Assembly: GCA_036677805.1 (NCBI GenBank)
Contig: JAVBVS010000007.1
Coordinates: forward strand, 53,152 to 117,151
DNA: 64,000 nt
From: SIG78 sp036677805
GTDB lineage: Bacteria > Verrucomicrobiota > Lentisphaeria > Victivallales > Victivallaceae
Direction of reading: 5' to 3'
The notes beneath the pieces are model-generated. The model was given only the letters and a program-made list of their open reading frames with translations, did not search any database and was not told the origin of the DNA. The translations under genes and the position numbers were made by a program. Each line of letters starts with the position of its first letter. Within the stretch, counting starts at the first letter, position 1. Below, piece by piece: positions 35,465 to 44,597 of this stretch.

Positions 35465-37864
35465 TTATTTGATTTTTCCCATCAATTCCCGCAACCGGGT
35501 CGAAATCCGGTTTATGGCATCCCGGGAGTAGTCCATCTTCATGCCATATGCTTCCGCTTCCTGCAACAGCTTTTTAATCTCCTCCGCGGTTGCGGGGTCG
35601 CATTCATTGCTTTCCGCCCTGCCTTTCAGGTATAACAGAATCTTCGCATCCTGAATGCCCATGCGGAAAGCTTCCCAGCGGATTGACGGTACGATGATTT
35701 CTCCGGTAGTGTTGTACTGCAGGTTCAACGGATGTTTTTCTTCGCCGTTGTAGACGAAAATATAATCCAGAATGCCGCCGTCGGTATCATCCCAGGTCGC
35801 GCCGCTGCTGCAATTATAGGCCCATGAGCCGACGCCGGTGAAGCCTAAGCCAACCGCGCAGATCGGGTATACCCGGGCGTTGAGTTCCGGTTCTTTCTTG
35901 CCGGCGTCGACCTTGTAGCTCCAGATGGCCAACCCGCGTTTTTCGCGTTCCGCTTTCAACAGCGGCAGCGTTTTTTCAAAGAAAAGTTTGCGGGGGTTGT
36001 AATCCTTTGGCGCCCACCGCGCCAAGTTTTCCGGCATCGGCCAATGCGGCAGAATGATATCGACGTACGGTATGAATGCCGCAACATCTTCCGGCATGGT
36101 ATAAAATCCGGCGGTGATCATGCGCGGTACCTTCGGCGCGGTCTTTTGCGCCAATTTATAAACTTCGATGCCGATTCTGACCTTGCTGCCCGGCGGATTG
36201 GCGAATTCTTCTTTGGAACCCAGCTCATCCATGCACCAAACCAGAAAATTTTCTTCGCCGAATCCCTCCTCGGCCGCAAACTTCAGCCATGCTGCAAGCA
36301 GATTGCCGTAAGCGTTTTGCCATTCCGGCATGAGCTTGTCCTGAGCGACGAATGGCAACTGCTTGCCGGGGACGGTCGGAAATTTCTGATATCCGCCTTC
36401 CCAGAACAATCCGAGTTGGATTTTTTCCCTGGCATAGGCGCGCAGCCAGCCGTTCTGGTTGCTCCCTTTAAAATCTTCTTCCGCGATCGAACCGTCCGCA
36501 TTGAATTTAACTCTGGGAATCCAGGGAAACTCAATGCCGGTGGTATAATGTTCCGCCAGATCCTTCGCCGTCAGTTCCGGGTGCCGTCCGGCGGGAGGCA
36601 AGTTCGGATACATGCATTGAAAGTTGGCGAAAAATGGCTCATTCGGCAGATTTGCCGCCACCGCCTCGACCGTCACCTGCAAATTGACATCACCGATTTT
36701 TATCTGCAATGGAAATTGGCCGGAAATGCCGCTTTTCACCTTGAACGACAGATACAGCTTTTCAATGGCGCCGGGAGCCAGCGTCAGCGACCAATGGCGA
36801 TTGTCTTGGGGCAGCAAGGTCAGCGGATCCGCGATCAAGGCTTTCTCTTTCTGGTACCAGTGGGTCATGAATACCTGACGTCTGATGTTGATTTCATCGC
36901 ACAGCGGTTCGCTGCCGTCGATCGCAATTGTGACGGTTTGTGGCTCGTTTAGCGCGTTGGCGAGCGACAACCCGAAAGCCTGATATTCGGCGCCAAGCGT
37001 AACGAGCCTCATCTGTTCAATGCGATGTTGCGGAACGATCTCATCGGGTTCCGCGCGCTTGTAGGCGTCTCCGAGCCAGGCGGCATACGGAACGCCGTCC
37101 AGCAACACCCGGTTGAGCCGGCTCTGGTTTGACCGCAATGCCGCATGGATTTCCTGACTGCCGGGGACAACTTCGCCGGACGCGATTTTTTGCATCATGG
37201 CCCCGGCCTCCTGCTTGACCGCGACCAGCTCGGGATGATCGTTGCGAATGCGCAATGCCTGCTCGGCCTGGGATTGCAGGTATCCCCAGTCGCGCACCAT
37301 AATCGTCTGTGCCTTCTGCTCATCCGCCGACAACGCTTTTCCCCGGCCCGCCACCAGATTAAAATTGTCCAGCCAGACCACCCCGGTTTTATTCGAACGG
37401 TATACGCCGAAATAGATACGCTCTTTGGCCGCATTATCCGGCAGACGCAAGGACAAATTGATTTTTTCGTAATCTTTTTGCAGCTTGCGACCCCATACGA
37501 TGGTGGAGTTGACCCAGGTTATTTTGCCGTTGATCTCGCGATTGTAGCCGACAATAACCCCGAGTTCCGCACCGTCCGATCCGGCGGCGTCAAACGATAT
37601 CTGCAAGTTCAGGCCTGGCAGATTTTTTTCCTCCAGATCGCAGAACATCAAAACATAGCCGTCATCGAACCGCGCGGCCTTGCCGCCATGGGTCACCTTG
37701 TCGGTGACCAGTTTTACCGCTGTGGTCTTCGGAATTTTCCACCCGTCCGGAACTCCGATATTGGCGACGTCTTCATCCAGACTCGGATTGGGGAATTGCA
37801 GCGCGCCGCTGGCAATGATGGCCCAGAGCATCGCCGAGATCACCGAAAATTGTTTTACGCTCAT
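35465..37864 (-). CDS. Secreted GH123/DUF4091-like glycoside hydrolase
   Basis: 799-aa exported protein (signal peptide to about residue 20, SGALQ). Residues 25-170 form a carbohydrate-binding-like beta-sandwich (HGGKAARFDDGYVLMF... GVVWLDNFNLVAGRG). Residues 400-700 are a GH123/DUF4091-type barrel with PFFANFQCMYPNL, the Asp-Glu pair in NFLVWCMDELGSKEEF, and YVDIILPHWPMPE. A long C-terminal helix includes FRMGIQDAKILLYLKGRAESN, common in DUF4091 proteins. It lies 15 nt after the GntR gene and 85 nt before the pseudopilin gene. The likely substrate is an amino-sugar glycan, by analogy with GH123. Confidence 0.75.
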   Translation of the reverse strand: MSVKQFSVISAMLWAIIASGALQFPNPSLDEDVANIGVPDGWKIPKTTAVKLVTDKVTHGGKAARFDDGYVLMFCDLEEKNLPGLNLQISFDAAGSDGAELGVIVGYNREINGKITWVNSTIVWGRKLQKDYEKINLSLRLPDNAAKERIYFGVYRSNKTGVVWLDNFNLVAGRGKALSADEQKAQTIMVRDWGYLQSQAEQALRIRNDHPELVAVKQEAGAMMQKIASGEVVPGSQEIHAALRSNQSRLNRVLLDGVPYAAWLGDAYKRAEPDEIVPQHRIEQMRLVTLGAEYQAFGLSLANALNEPQTVTIAIDGSEPLCDEINIRRQVFMTHWYQKEKALIADPLTLLPQDNRHWSLTLAPGAIEKLYLSFKVKSGISGQFPLQIKIGDVNLQVTVEAVAANLPNEPFFANFQCMYPNLPPAGRHPELTAKDLAEHYTTGIEFPWIPRVKFNADGSIAEEDFKGSNQNGWLRAYAREKIQLGLFWEGGYQKFPTVPGKQLPFVAQDKLMPEWQNAYGNLLAAWLKFAAEEGFGEENFLVWCMDELGSKEEFANPPGSKVRIGIEVYKLAQKTAPKVPRMITAGFYTMPEDVAAFIPYVDIILPHWPMPENLARWAPKDYNPRKLFFEKTLPLLKAEREKRGLAIWSYKVDAGKKEPELNARVYPICAVGLGFTGVGSWAYNCSSGATWDDTDGGILDYIFVYNGEEKHPLNLQYNTTGEIIVPSIRWEAFRMGIQDAKILLYLKGRAESNECDPATAEEIKKLLQEAEAYGMKMDYSRDAINRISTRLRELMGKIK

Positions 37865-37879
37865 TTCAACTCCTGATGA

Positions 37880-39007
37880 TTATGGGGTAAGTTGTATGAT
37901 ATTTTGTCTGCCGACGGGTTCGTGGATTACGCCCTTGACCAGTTGTTTCTGGTACCCGCCGCGATTGCCATTGAGCCGCGCGGTCAGGGCTTCGACTGCA
38001 AGTACGCCCAGTTCTTCAGCGGGGAAAATCATTTTCAAAAGCGGCAATGGCGGCATTAAATCGCTGCGGTTGCAGGGAACCGCAATCGGGATACACCATT
38101 TGGAGGCGATGCCGGATTGACACAAATTCTGATACAGGTGCCACAACACGGAAGTGTTGAAAGCAATCAGCGGAACATCCATATAGCCGGCAAAGTCGAC
38201 TTCACTTTTTTCCGAGTAGGGAATCACCTGCATCGCATCCCGGCTCGGCAGCAGGGCGTCCAACTGTTCAAGCCTGGCTTTTGCCAGGTCAAGGTATTTA
38301 TGCGGGACCAGATAGGCCATCCTGGCGAATTTTTTCCGCAGATAATATTCCGCCATTTGCCGCAGTGCGCCTGCGGTGTCATAGGAGACGCCATCAAATT
38401 CCAGGCCGGAGAACTCCCCGTTGAGAATAATCAGGGGAAAATTTTTCGGTTTTATCCGCAAAAGGTCCGCCACCTGATCGCGGCTCATGATCGACCATGC
38501 GATACAGCCCCGGCAATCGGGATCGACCAATACCGAACGGATGCCGTTGTATTGTTTTTCCGAATCGCCGCCGAAACTGGCAAACAGCATTTCCATGCCG
38601 TATTCATTCAGATTGTTGTGAATGGACACGAACAGTTCCGATTGAAAGGTATTGGTGTTGACATCATCAAAGATCACGGAAACCAGATTCCTGCCGAACG
38701 GTTCCGCCGGGCCGCCGCCCGTTTCCTCAGGCAGTCGGACGAATGTTCCTTTGGCGGGACTGCGCACCAGCAGGCCGCATTTGCGGAGTTCGTTGAATGC
38801 TTTGCCCAGGGTAATATGATTGATGTTCAGTTCCCGCGCCAGAACCCGGTCGGACGGCAGTTGGCAGCCGTCGGGAAACTCGCCGCGGATAATCATCGCC
38901 TGCAATGTGCGGCGGATATTTTCATACAGCGGAATGTCCGGAAAATCCCGATTTTTACAGGCCTCTTCCATTTTTTTATAAAAATTTCCCAAATCAAATT
39001 CGGGCAT
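37880..39007 (-). CDS. GntR-family regulator with periplasmic-binding-protein-like sensor domain
   Basis: 375-aa regulator. A GntR winged helix (about residues 25-95: PLYENIRRTLQAMIIRGEFPDGCQLPSDRVLARELNINHITLGKAF in family terms) is joined to a LacI/PBP-like sugar-sensing domain (NLVSVIFDDVNTNTFQSELF... GVLAVEALTARLNG), the AraR-type layout. I chose the ATG at 39007 because GGAGG lies 5 nt upstream; the earlier ATG has no such site. It heads an operon with the DUF4091, pseudopilin and GH-like genes. Confidence 0.85.
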   Translation of the reverse strand: MPEFDLGNFYKKMEEACKNRDFPDIPLYENIRRTLQAMIIRGEFPDGCQLPSDRVLARELNINHITLGKAFNELRKCGLLVRSPAKGTFVRLPEETGGGPAEPFGRNLVSVIFDDVNTNTFQSELFVSIHNNLNEYGMEMLFASFGGDSEKQYNGIRSVLVDPDCRGCIAWSIMSRDQVADLLRIKPKNFPLIILNGEFSGLEFDGVSYDTAGALRQMAEYYLRKKFARMAYLVPHKYLDLAKARLEQLDALLPSRDAMQVIPYSEKSEVDFAGYMDVPLIAFNTSVLWHLYQNLCQSGIASKWCIPIAVPCNRSDLMPPLPLLKMIFPAEELGVLAVEALTARLNGNRGGYQKQLVKGVIHEPVGRQNIIQLTP

Positions 39008-39022
39008 GGGAGCCTCCATTTT

Positions 39023-39042
39023 TATGATATGCTATGATATGC
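39023..39042. repeat. Two tandem copies of TATGATATGC, probable GntR operator
   Basis: TATGATATGC occurs twice back to back (39023-39032 and 39033-39042), between the start codon of the GntR gene and its -10 box. This is about +1 to +20 of the predicted transcript, where a repressor would block initiation. Each unit is 10 bp, so two protein copies would sit on the same DNA face. Confidence 0.55.
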
Positions 39043-39049
39043 GTATATT

Positions 39050-39078
39050 ATTATATATCAAGATTGGCGCGAAATCAA
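39050..39078 (-). promoter_or_regulatory. Sigma-70 promoter of the GntR-DUF4091-pseudopilin-GH operon
   Basis: On the minus strand TTGATT (39078-39073), 17 nt, and a consensus TATAAT (39055-39050). The start falls near 39043, directly at the tandem repeat. Confidence 0.65.
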
Positions 39079-39212
39079 GTCCTTGGGTTTGTTTTTAATG
39101 GAAAAAATCAGAAAATAAAAATTGACGACAGATATATTTCCCGGCGAAGAGACATGCACGCGGACATCCTTACAGGCGGGCAATGGCAATGATATTGCGG
39201 CGGCTGCCGGCT

Positions 39213-40037
39213 TTACGTATGGTTCCGCTCTCTTGTTCTTGCGCGGTATTTGGACGGCGACACTCCGACGTGTTTCCGAAACAGCCTGCTGAACAGAAAA
39301 ATATCGCGGCAGCCCACGATCCCGGCGATCTGCCCGATGGAATATTGCGTTGCGGACAGCATGGCTTGCGCCTGATTCATCCGCGACTTCATGATGCTGG
39401 CCCGGAAGGACATGCCGGTGTGCTCCCGGAACAGCCTTGAGAAATGTTCCGAAGAATATCCGGCTTTCACGGCTTGTTTCCGAAGCGAGTAACTTATTTC
39501 CGGGTGCTCATTGATTTTGGTATACAGATTCCGGATGTATTCGGATATCCGGCTGAAGGCGCCGAGCGGAGAGCCGGAATCGGCGGCGCGGCTGAGTTCC
39601 ATGAGCGCCGCGATCAGCCAACGTTCGGCGGTCTGCCGGTCATTGCGGTAAAAGCAGTCCAGCATACGGTGCAGCAGGTGGGTGAAAAACACGGGGTCCG
39701 GGATTTTGCAGTATGGTTCCGGAAGTCCGGATGCATGGTCCGAAATATTGTCGCCATACCGGTCAAGGAGGTCGAAATGGGTATATATCACGGTCAGCGG
39801 CTCATCGCCGTCGTTATCCGCATGGAGAGTCATGCCCGGCTCAAACAGGAAGCAGTCTCCGCCCCGCAATTCATGTTCGCCATGGTCGGCAAGGGACAGG
39901 TGTCCCTTGCCGCCAAGGATAAACCACAGGTCGAAATCCTTGAACGGGCAGTTCCGCAGATCCCACACCCAGTCGCTCTTGCAGAAATGCTTGCCCAGCG
40001 AATTGATATGGACGCTGTCTTTTTCATGGAATGTCAT
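39213..40037 (-). CDS. AraC-family transcriptional regulator
   Basis: 274-aa regulator with an N-terminal cupin sensor (LWFILGGKGHLSLADHGEHELRGGDCFLFEPG) and two C-terminal helix-turn-helix motifs (SLRKQAVKAGYSSEHFSRLFREHTGMSF and SIGQIAGIVGCRDIFLFSRLFRKHVGVSPSKYR). The ATG at 40037 is the first ATG in frame; a TTG start at 40079 would add 14 residues and neither has a clear SD. It is divergent from the UroD-like gene across about 100 nt and probably activates it. Confidence 0.85.
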   Translation of the reverse strand: MTFHEKDSVHINSLGKHFCKSDWVWDLRNCPFKDFDLWFILGGKGHLSLADHGEHELRGGDCFLFEPGMTLHADNDGDEPLTVIYTHFDLLDRYGDNISDHASGLPEPYCKIPDPVFFTHLLHRMLDCFYRNDRQTAERWLIAALMELSRAADSGSPLGAFSRISEYIRNLYTKINEHPEISYSLRKQAVKAGYSSEHFSRLFREHTGMSFRASIMKSRMNQAQAMLSATQYSIGQIAGIVGCRDIFLFSRLFRKHVGVSPSKYRARTRERNHT

Positions 40038-40068
40038 AAAAGTACAAATATATTCCCTGCTCAAGCCA

Positions 40069-40097
40069 TTTTCAAACAAGCATCATCATAGTATAAT
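40069..40097 (+). promoter_or_regulatory. Predicted promoter of the UroD-like gene
   Basis: TTTTCA (40069-40074), 17 nt, consensus TATAAT (40092-40097). The weak -35 with a good -10 is what an AraC-activated promoter usually shows. It lies in the AraC/UroD divergent region. Confidence 0.45.
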
Positions 40098-40141
40098 ATA
40101 TAGCAATATTAAAAAACAACAAATCATGGAGACAATAAAAT

Positions 40142-41377
40142 ATGAATGCCAAAGACCGGGATATGGTCCGTGAACTTGCCTTGAGGTATGCGGAACTCGC
40201 CAATTCGCCGGCGGAAAACAGGAAGCGCACGAATTGGAAAGACAAGAACAGCTTCATGTTGACTGATCCGCTGATCTATGTCCGGGCTTATGCGTGGGAT
40301 GAAATGCCGCAGTCCAGACTCGAAACCGGCGATGAAATATGTCGGGAACTGGAGGCTTTTTTCAAGGCTGAGCTGTTCCGGGCCACCTTCGAGGATGATT
40401 ATATTTTTGAACCGTGGTATTCGGTCAGGGGCATATATGAACCCGGCGGCTCGGGCTGGGGTGTCGAACCCGCGGTGCATTACGCCGAAGACGGCGGGGA
40501 GGGGGTGAAAGGCGCCTACAAATGCGATTATCCGATAAAAAACCTTGAGGATATTGCAAAAATGCGGGCTCCGCGCCACCTTGTCGACGAAGCGGCGACA
40601 GCAGAAAAATTGGCGCGGGTGCGGGAGCTTATCGGAGATATCATTACGGTCGATCTTGTGCGCGGGCCGTTCTGCCGCAACTGGACCGCGGATATCTCGT
40701 ACGACCTCGGGAAACTGCGGGGGATGGAGAATTTCATGTTGGATATGTATGAAAATCCCGAATGGCTGCACAGCCTGCTGAAATTCATGTCCGAGGGCGT
40801 CATGCGCAATCAGGACGAAGCCGAGGCGGCCGGAGATATCGGACTTACTTCGACCTACAATCAGGCGATGCCTTATGCGAGGGAGCTTCAGGACCCGGCC
40901 CCGAATACATTCGGCGTCAATCGGAAACAGCTATGGTGTTTCACCGCCGCTCAGGAATATGCCCTGGTATCGCCGGAAATGCATGAGGAGTTTCTGCTCC
41001 GGTACCAGCTGCCGATCATGAGCCGGTTCGGCCTGGTGGCCTACGGATGCTGCGAAGATCTTACGAACAAGATAACCATATTGAGAAAAATTCCGAATCT
41101 GAGGCGGATTGCCGTCAGTCCGTTTGCGAATGTCAGGAAGTGTGCGGAGCAGATCGGCGCCGATTACGTCATAAGCTACCGGCCCAGCCCTGCGGACATG
41201 GTGTCATACGGCTTCGACGAGGACCGCATCCGCAAGATACTCAGGCGCGACCTGGAATATCTCAAAGGAACTTATTTCGACATCACGCTCAAGGATGTCG
41301 AAACTGTTGAGCATGATCCTGAACGCATCCGGAAATGGGTCCGGCTGGCGAGGGAGATCATCGCAGAAACCTGCTGA
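40142..41377 (+). CDS. Uroporphyrinogen-decarboxylase (URO-D) family protein
   Basis: 411-aa URO-D-fold barrel. Visible elements are VDLVRGPFCRNWTADISYDLGKLRGMENFMLDMYENPEWLHSLLKFM, LWCFTAAQEYALVSPEMHEEFLLRYQLPIMSRFGLVAYGCCEDL and RIAVSPFANVRKCAEQIGADYVISYRPSPADM. Members of this type are common in Lentisphaerae next to AraC regulators and are not haem enzymes; many are corrinoid-linked methyltransferases, and some may act on sugars. The GCCEDL cysteines might bind zinc, as in MtaA. The substrate is unknown. Confidence 0.8.
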   Translation: MNAKDRDMVRELALRYAELANSPAENRKRTNWKDKNSFMLTDPLIYVRAYAWDEMPQSRLETGDEICRELEAFFKAELFRATFEDDYIFEPWYSVRGIYEPGGSGWGVEPAVHYAEDGGEGVKGAYKCDYPIKNLEDIAKMRAPRHLVDEAATAEKLARVRELIGDIITVDLVRGPFCRNWTADISYDLGKLRGMENFMLDMYENPEWLHSLLKFMSEGVMRNQDEAEAAGDIGLTSTYNQAMPYARELQDPAPNTFGVNRKQLWCFTAAQEYALVSPEMHEEFLLRYQLPIMSRFGLVAYGCCEDLTNKITILRKIPNLRRIAVSPFANVRKCAEQIGADYVISYRPSPADMVSYGFDEDRIRKILRRDLEYLKGTYFDITLKDVETVEHDPERIRKWVRLAREIIAETC

Positions 41378-41565
41378 TCGGCAGCTGCCCGAAAAGCGGG
41401 GATGAATCGGCCGGGGACCGAATATCGCTTCCGCCGTGATTGCAGCGGCTTATCCCTGTCGGTCGCGCGAAATCAACCGGTGTTTCCAAGCGAGCGCGAG
41501 CGATGGACCCGGCTTTACCGCCTTGTCCAAAGCGGCGGAACCGTATGTGCCGCCGGTTGCCCGAG

Positions 41566-42234
41566 TCAGGGTTGGACCGGTTGGGCGTAGTTGCAGAAGA
41601 CCATCCACGGGAAGTTGCTTTGGCGGTTGTAATTGATCAGGCCCAGTTGCCAACCGGCATTCGCCTGATTCCACACGCCGATCTGGAGATTATTTTCCAC
41701 CGGGGCTTCCTCGGGCGGGGCCGGTTGCGGGATCAGTTTCCGGATCTGATCGCAGAGGTTGACGAACCCGAGTTGAACGCCGGTATTGCCGTTGGGGAAG
41801 CGGGAGTTCGAATAATGGTTGCGGCAGAAATTGACGGCTCCGATTTGAAGGCCGCGATTGCGGAAGCTGACGCCGTTGAAAACGCCCATGGCCAGCCCTG
41901 AATTCTGTTTGAATTTCTGATAAACTCCGATTCCCATTCCGTAATTATGGCCTCCTTCGGCGTAGCCGTTGAGGACGAACCCGTAATTGTCGCCGTAGGA
42001 ATCCCAGAGATTGCCCCACAGATTAAGAGCGAGCCCGTAAGTAGGAGTTTGTTCATTGAACAACCGGAACGGGCAGACCGGCAGCAACTGCATTTGCAAA
42101 ATCGTCCACTTTGCCCCCCGACTGTAAGGTCCGTCGCTGTCGATCACCCCGTTGGCGATCCCCCCGAACGGTCCCGGATCGGCCCCCAGTCCCCCCATCG
42201 CCATCCCGAAAATCAGAGTCAGAAACTTTCGCAT
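41566..42234 (-). CDS. LA_2272-like surface repeat protein
   Basis: 222-aa protein with a short signal sequence (MRKFLTLIFGMAMGGLGA). Most of it is built from about 20-residue units ending G-x-x-N: GLALNLWGN, GFVLNGYAE, GMGIGVYQK, GLAMGVFNG, GLQIGAVNFC, GVQLGFVNLC, NLQIGVWNQ and GWQLGLINYN. This is the pattern of the Leptospira LA_2272/LA_2273 surface proteins and suggests a beta-structured outer-surface protein. The ATG at 42234 is preferred over a GTG at 42240. It stands alone, convergent with the UroD-like gene. Confidence 0.7.
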   Translation of the reverse strand: MRKFLTLIFGMAMGGLGADPGPFGGIANGVIDSDGPYSRGAKWTILQMQLLPVCPFRLFNEQTPTYGLALNLWGNLWDSYGDNYGFVLNGYAEGGHNYGMGIGVYQKFKQNSGLAMGVFNGVSFRNRGLQIGAVNFCRNHYSNSRFPNGNTGVQLGFVNLCDQIRKLIPQPAPPEEAPVENNLQIGVWNQANAGWQLGLINYNRQSNFPWMVFCNYAQPVQP

Positions 42235-42262
42235 ACTCACTTTACTCTAACAATTTTATAGG

Positions 42263-42388
42263 TTATTTTTTCTTTAAATAGACTTTTCCTTTTTCTGTAA
42301 GTCGCCAAGCATATTTACTGGAATTAGTGTTGGGGATATGTTCTAGCATGTCTTGGTCTCGTAATTCCCAAAACAGGTTTTTTCTTCT
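42263..42388 (-). pseudogene. Remnant of a winged-helix C-terminus
   Basis: On the minus strand the frame ARRKNLFWELRDQDMLEHIPNTNSSKYAWRLTEKGKVYLKKK (quoted in part: RRKNLFWELRDQDML and YAWRLTEKGKVYLKKK) ends in TAA at 42263. It reads like the last winged-helix domain of a restriction-type enzyme (the ELRDxG...YRLT pattern) but has no start codon or upstream gene. The AT-rich composition differs from its neighbours. Probably a leftover of a lost gene. Confidence 0.35.
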
Positions 42389-42493
42389 CGCACCCGGCTT
42401 TTACATAATCGACTGCTAAAGGGTTGTCGCGCCAAGCCGGGAGATACCGCCCAAAGCAACCATGACGGCAAGCATTTGGGTTTCGGACCGATA

Positions 42494-43396
42494 CTACTCT
42501 TTTGCCAGAATGAACATGATGATCGCCCCTGTGATCATGAATGCCGCCGCCAGACGCCAGAACAGAACGCGGCGCGACAATTTTTCTTCATACTTCGTCC
42601 ATCCCAATCCGGCCAATACCGCACCGAGGATGACGGCAATGATGCCGCGCCCTGACTGAACGATATTTCCCAGCAACGGTCCGATCAGGCTGAAACAGGT
42701 GAACAGCAACAACATCGTACCGAACCACCAGCCTGCGAAAGGCAATGCCGGCTTCAATTGCGACAGTTTTACCGTCCGGGTAATCAAAATCAGCAGCAGA
42801 GAAAACACTCCCAGACAGAAATACACCAGGCTGATGGCAATGAAAACCGCCGCAATGTTTTCCCCGACGGCATGTTTCATGCTGTCGATCAGTATCTTGA
42901 TGCCGATATCAGTCAGGGAATACATTACCACGGCCGACAGCAGCCACCACAATCCGGAAGACGGAATGCGTTTGCCGGACCAGTTGGACAGCATGGCGCC
43001 GCCGAAACACAGAACAATGGCAATCCATTGCAGCGGGAGTAAATGCTGTCTCATAAAGAGAATGCCGAACGCGGCGATGAAAATGATTTTCAAGCCCAGC
43101 AACGGCGCGAGTCGTGAAGCTTCCGTCCGGCTTACGGCCAGGAAAAAGCTCAATTGTCCCACGATGTTGGTGAGACAAACCTCCGCCAATGGCCGCCAAT
43201 AATCTGCGAATGGCGGCAAGTCCTGTTCCAACAACAACCCGCCCAGACATACGCCTGCGCCCAGGCCGATCAGCAGATGGGACGCCAGCAGCAGTTGAAA
43301 CGGATTGCCGTTTTTATGGATGTAGATTTTCGAATAAAGATAGGCGATGCATTGGCACAGTGCCGAAGCCAGGCCACAGAGGATTCCGACGCTCAT
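42494..43396 (-). CDS. EamA/DMT-family transporter
   Basis: 300-aa integral membrane protein with about ten hydrophobic segments in two EamA halves (ILCGLASALCQCIAYLYSKIY... and GLWWLLSAVVMYSLTDIGIKILI...). The second half ends LLFTCFSLIGPLLGNIVQSGRGIIAVILGAVLAGLG, typical of drug/metabolite exporters. It lies 33 nt after the LacI gene on the same strand, so that regulator probably controls it. The substrate is unknown; a sugar or amino acid derivative would fit. Confidence 0.82.
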   Translation of the reverse strand: MSVGILCGLASALCQCIAYLYSKIYIHKNGNPFQLLLASHLLIGLGAGVCLGGLLLEQDLPPFADYWRPLAEVCLTNIVGQLSFFLAVSRTEASRLAPLLGLKIIFIAAFGILFMRQHLLPLQWIAIVLCFGGAMLSNWSGKRIPSSGLWWLLSAVVMYSLTDIGIKILIDSMKHAVGENIAAVFIAISLVYFCLGVFSLLLILITRTVKLSQLKPALPFAGWWFGTMLLLFTCFSLIGPLLGNIVQSGRGIIAVILGAVLAGLGWTKYEEKLSRRVLFWRLAAAFMITGAIIMFILAKE

Positions 43397-43429
43397 ATGA
43401 TACCGAATAGACCCTTCTGCCCGTCGCGG

Positions 43430-44434
43430 TTACCGGGACGCGCATCCGCATCCGCAGGAGGCGCGAACCACCAGCGATGGAGGATAGACACGTCGTTGCG
43501 GTTCGGCGTCGCCGTTTTTGATTTTATGCAAAAGGATTTCCGCGGCGGCCCGGCCGATTTCGTGAGTAGGCTGAAATACCGTTGTCAGCTGTGGTTCCAG
43601 AAAAGAAGCCAGTTCGATATTATCGTAACCGACCAATGCGACATCGGCGCCGATCCGTATTCCCCGCTGTTTGAAATTCCGGTAAATTCCGGCGGCGATC
43701 AGGTCGTTGAAGGTAAATATCGCCTCCGGCATCCTGGCGGCGGAAAATTTCCCGGCGGCAGCTTCCCCACCCGCAATGGAGGCAACCGTATTGACGACCC
43801 GATGTCCCTCCAGATGATATCGGCTCAACGCCTCCCGGTATCCCGCCAGCCGTTCCAATGAACTAGACGCATGAATATCGGAATTGACCATGACGATATC
43901 CCGATAGCCGTGTTCCAGCAGATGCGTCATGGCCAGGATTGCTCCATGCCGGTTGTCATTCACGACATAATCGAAGTTGTCCTCCGTCTGATACCGCCGG
44001 TTGAGCAGGACAAACGGAATCTCCATTTTTTTCAGTTCCGCCAGCGTCGCATTACTTTCCGTGGAGGTCGGTGTGATCAGAATTCCGTCCATCAGTTTTT
44101 CCCGGCAGAGATTGAGACCGCGGACTTCCTTTTCCACATTCGAACAGGTGTTGATCAGAATGATATTGAATCCATGTTCCCAGGCCGTTTCTTCCACGGC
44201 TCGGGTCAGCGCCGCAAAAAACATGTTGTCATTTTCCGGTATGATCAGCGCCAGGGTGTTGGTCCGTTTGGTGGTCAGCGCCCGCGCGATGGTACTCGGA
44301 TGGTAATGATGTTTTTCCGCCACGTCCAGTATTTTCTGTCGGGTTTTTTCGCTTAACCCGTCCTGTCCATTGAGTGCCCGGGTTACGGAACGCTTTGAAA
44401 CTCCGGCCAATTCTGCGATCTGATTGATATTCAC
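43430..44434 (-). CDS. LacI-family transcriptional regulator
   Basis: 334-aa repressor. The DNA-binding head VNINQIAELAGVSKRSVTRALNG is at the N-terminus, the hinge helix HPSTIARALTTKRT follows, and then the sugar-sensing domain (TNTLALIIPENDNMFFAALTRAVEE... DVALVGYDNIELASFLEP). It ends in an unusual CGCGCASR tail. The start is a GTG at 44434, with AGAGGAA 9 nt upstream, and begins one base after the stop of a 53-codon ORF. This suggests coupled translation. Confidence 0.87.
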   Translation of the reverse strand: MNINQIAELAGVSKRSVTRALNGQDGLSEKTRQKILDVAEKHHYHPSTIARALTTKRTNTLALIIPENDNMFFAALTRAVEETAWEHGFNIILINTCSNVEKEVRGLNLCREKLMDGILITPTSTESNATLAELKKMEIPFVLLNRRYQTEDNFDYVVNDNRHGAILAMTHLLEHGYRDIVMVNSDIHASSSLERLAGYREALSRYHLEGHRVVNTVASIAGGEAAAGKFSAARMPEAIFTFNDLIAAGIYRNFKQRGIRIGADVALVGYDNIELASFLEPQLTTVFQPTHEIGRAAAEILLHKIKNGDAEPQRRVYPPSLVVRASCGCGCASR

Positions 44435-44435
44435 T

Positions 44436-44597
44436 TCAATGATTTCCTCTGGTTCGCGGATGCGCTCCGGCAATTTTGCTTTTTTTCGGCAATTTCAGAT
44501 TGCTCAAGGTTGCGTCCGCCAAACGACCGGCGGTGTCTTGCGCCGGGCAGCCGCCCACCACCGGCAGAATTTCGTACCCGCCGCCAAATTGAAACAT
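44436..44597 (-). CDS. 53-codon ORF immediately upstream of the LacI gene
   Basis: Starts MFQFGGGYEILPVVGGCPAQ and ends HPRTRGNH. The start codon has one of the best ribosome sites in the window (AAGGAGGAG, 4 nt before ATG). Its TGA is followed by one A and then the GTG of the LacI gene, so ribosomes finishing here could restart on LacI. It may be a true small protein, a leader peptide, or the front of a truncated gene. I do not recognise the sequence. Confidence 0.5.
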   Translation of the reverse strand: MFQFGGGYEILPVVGGCPAQDTAGRLADATLSNLKLPKKSKIAGAHPRTRGNH

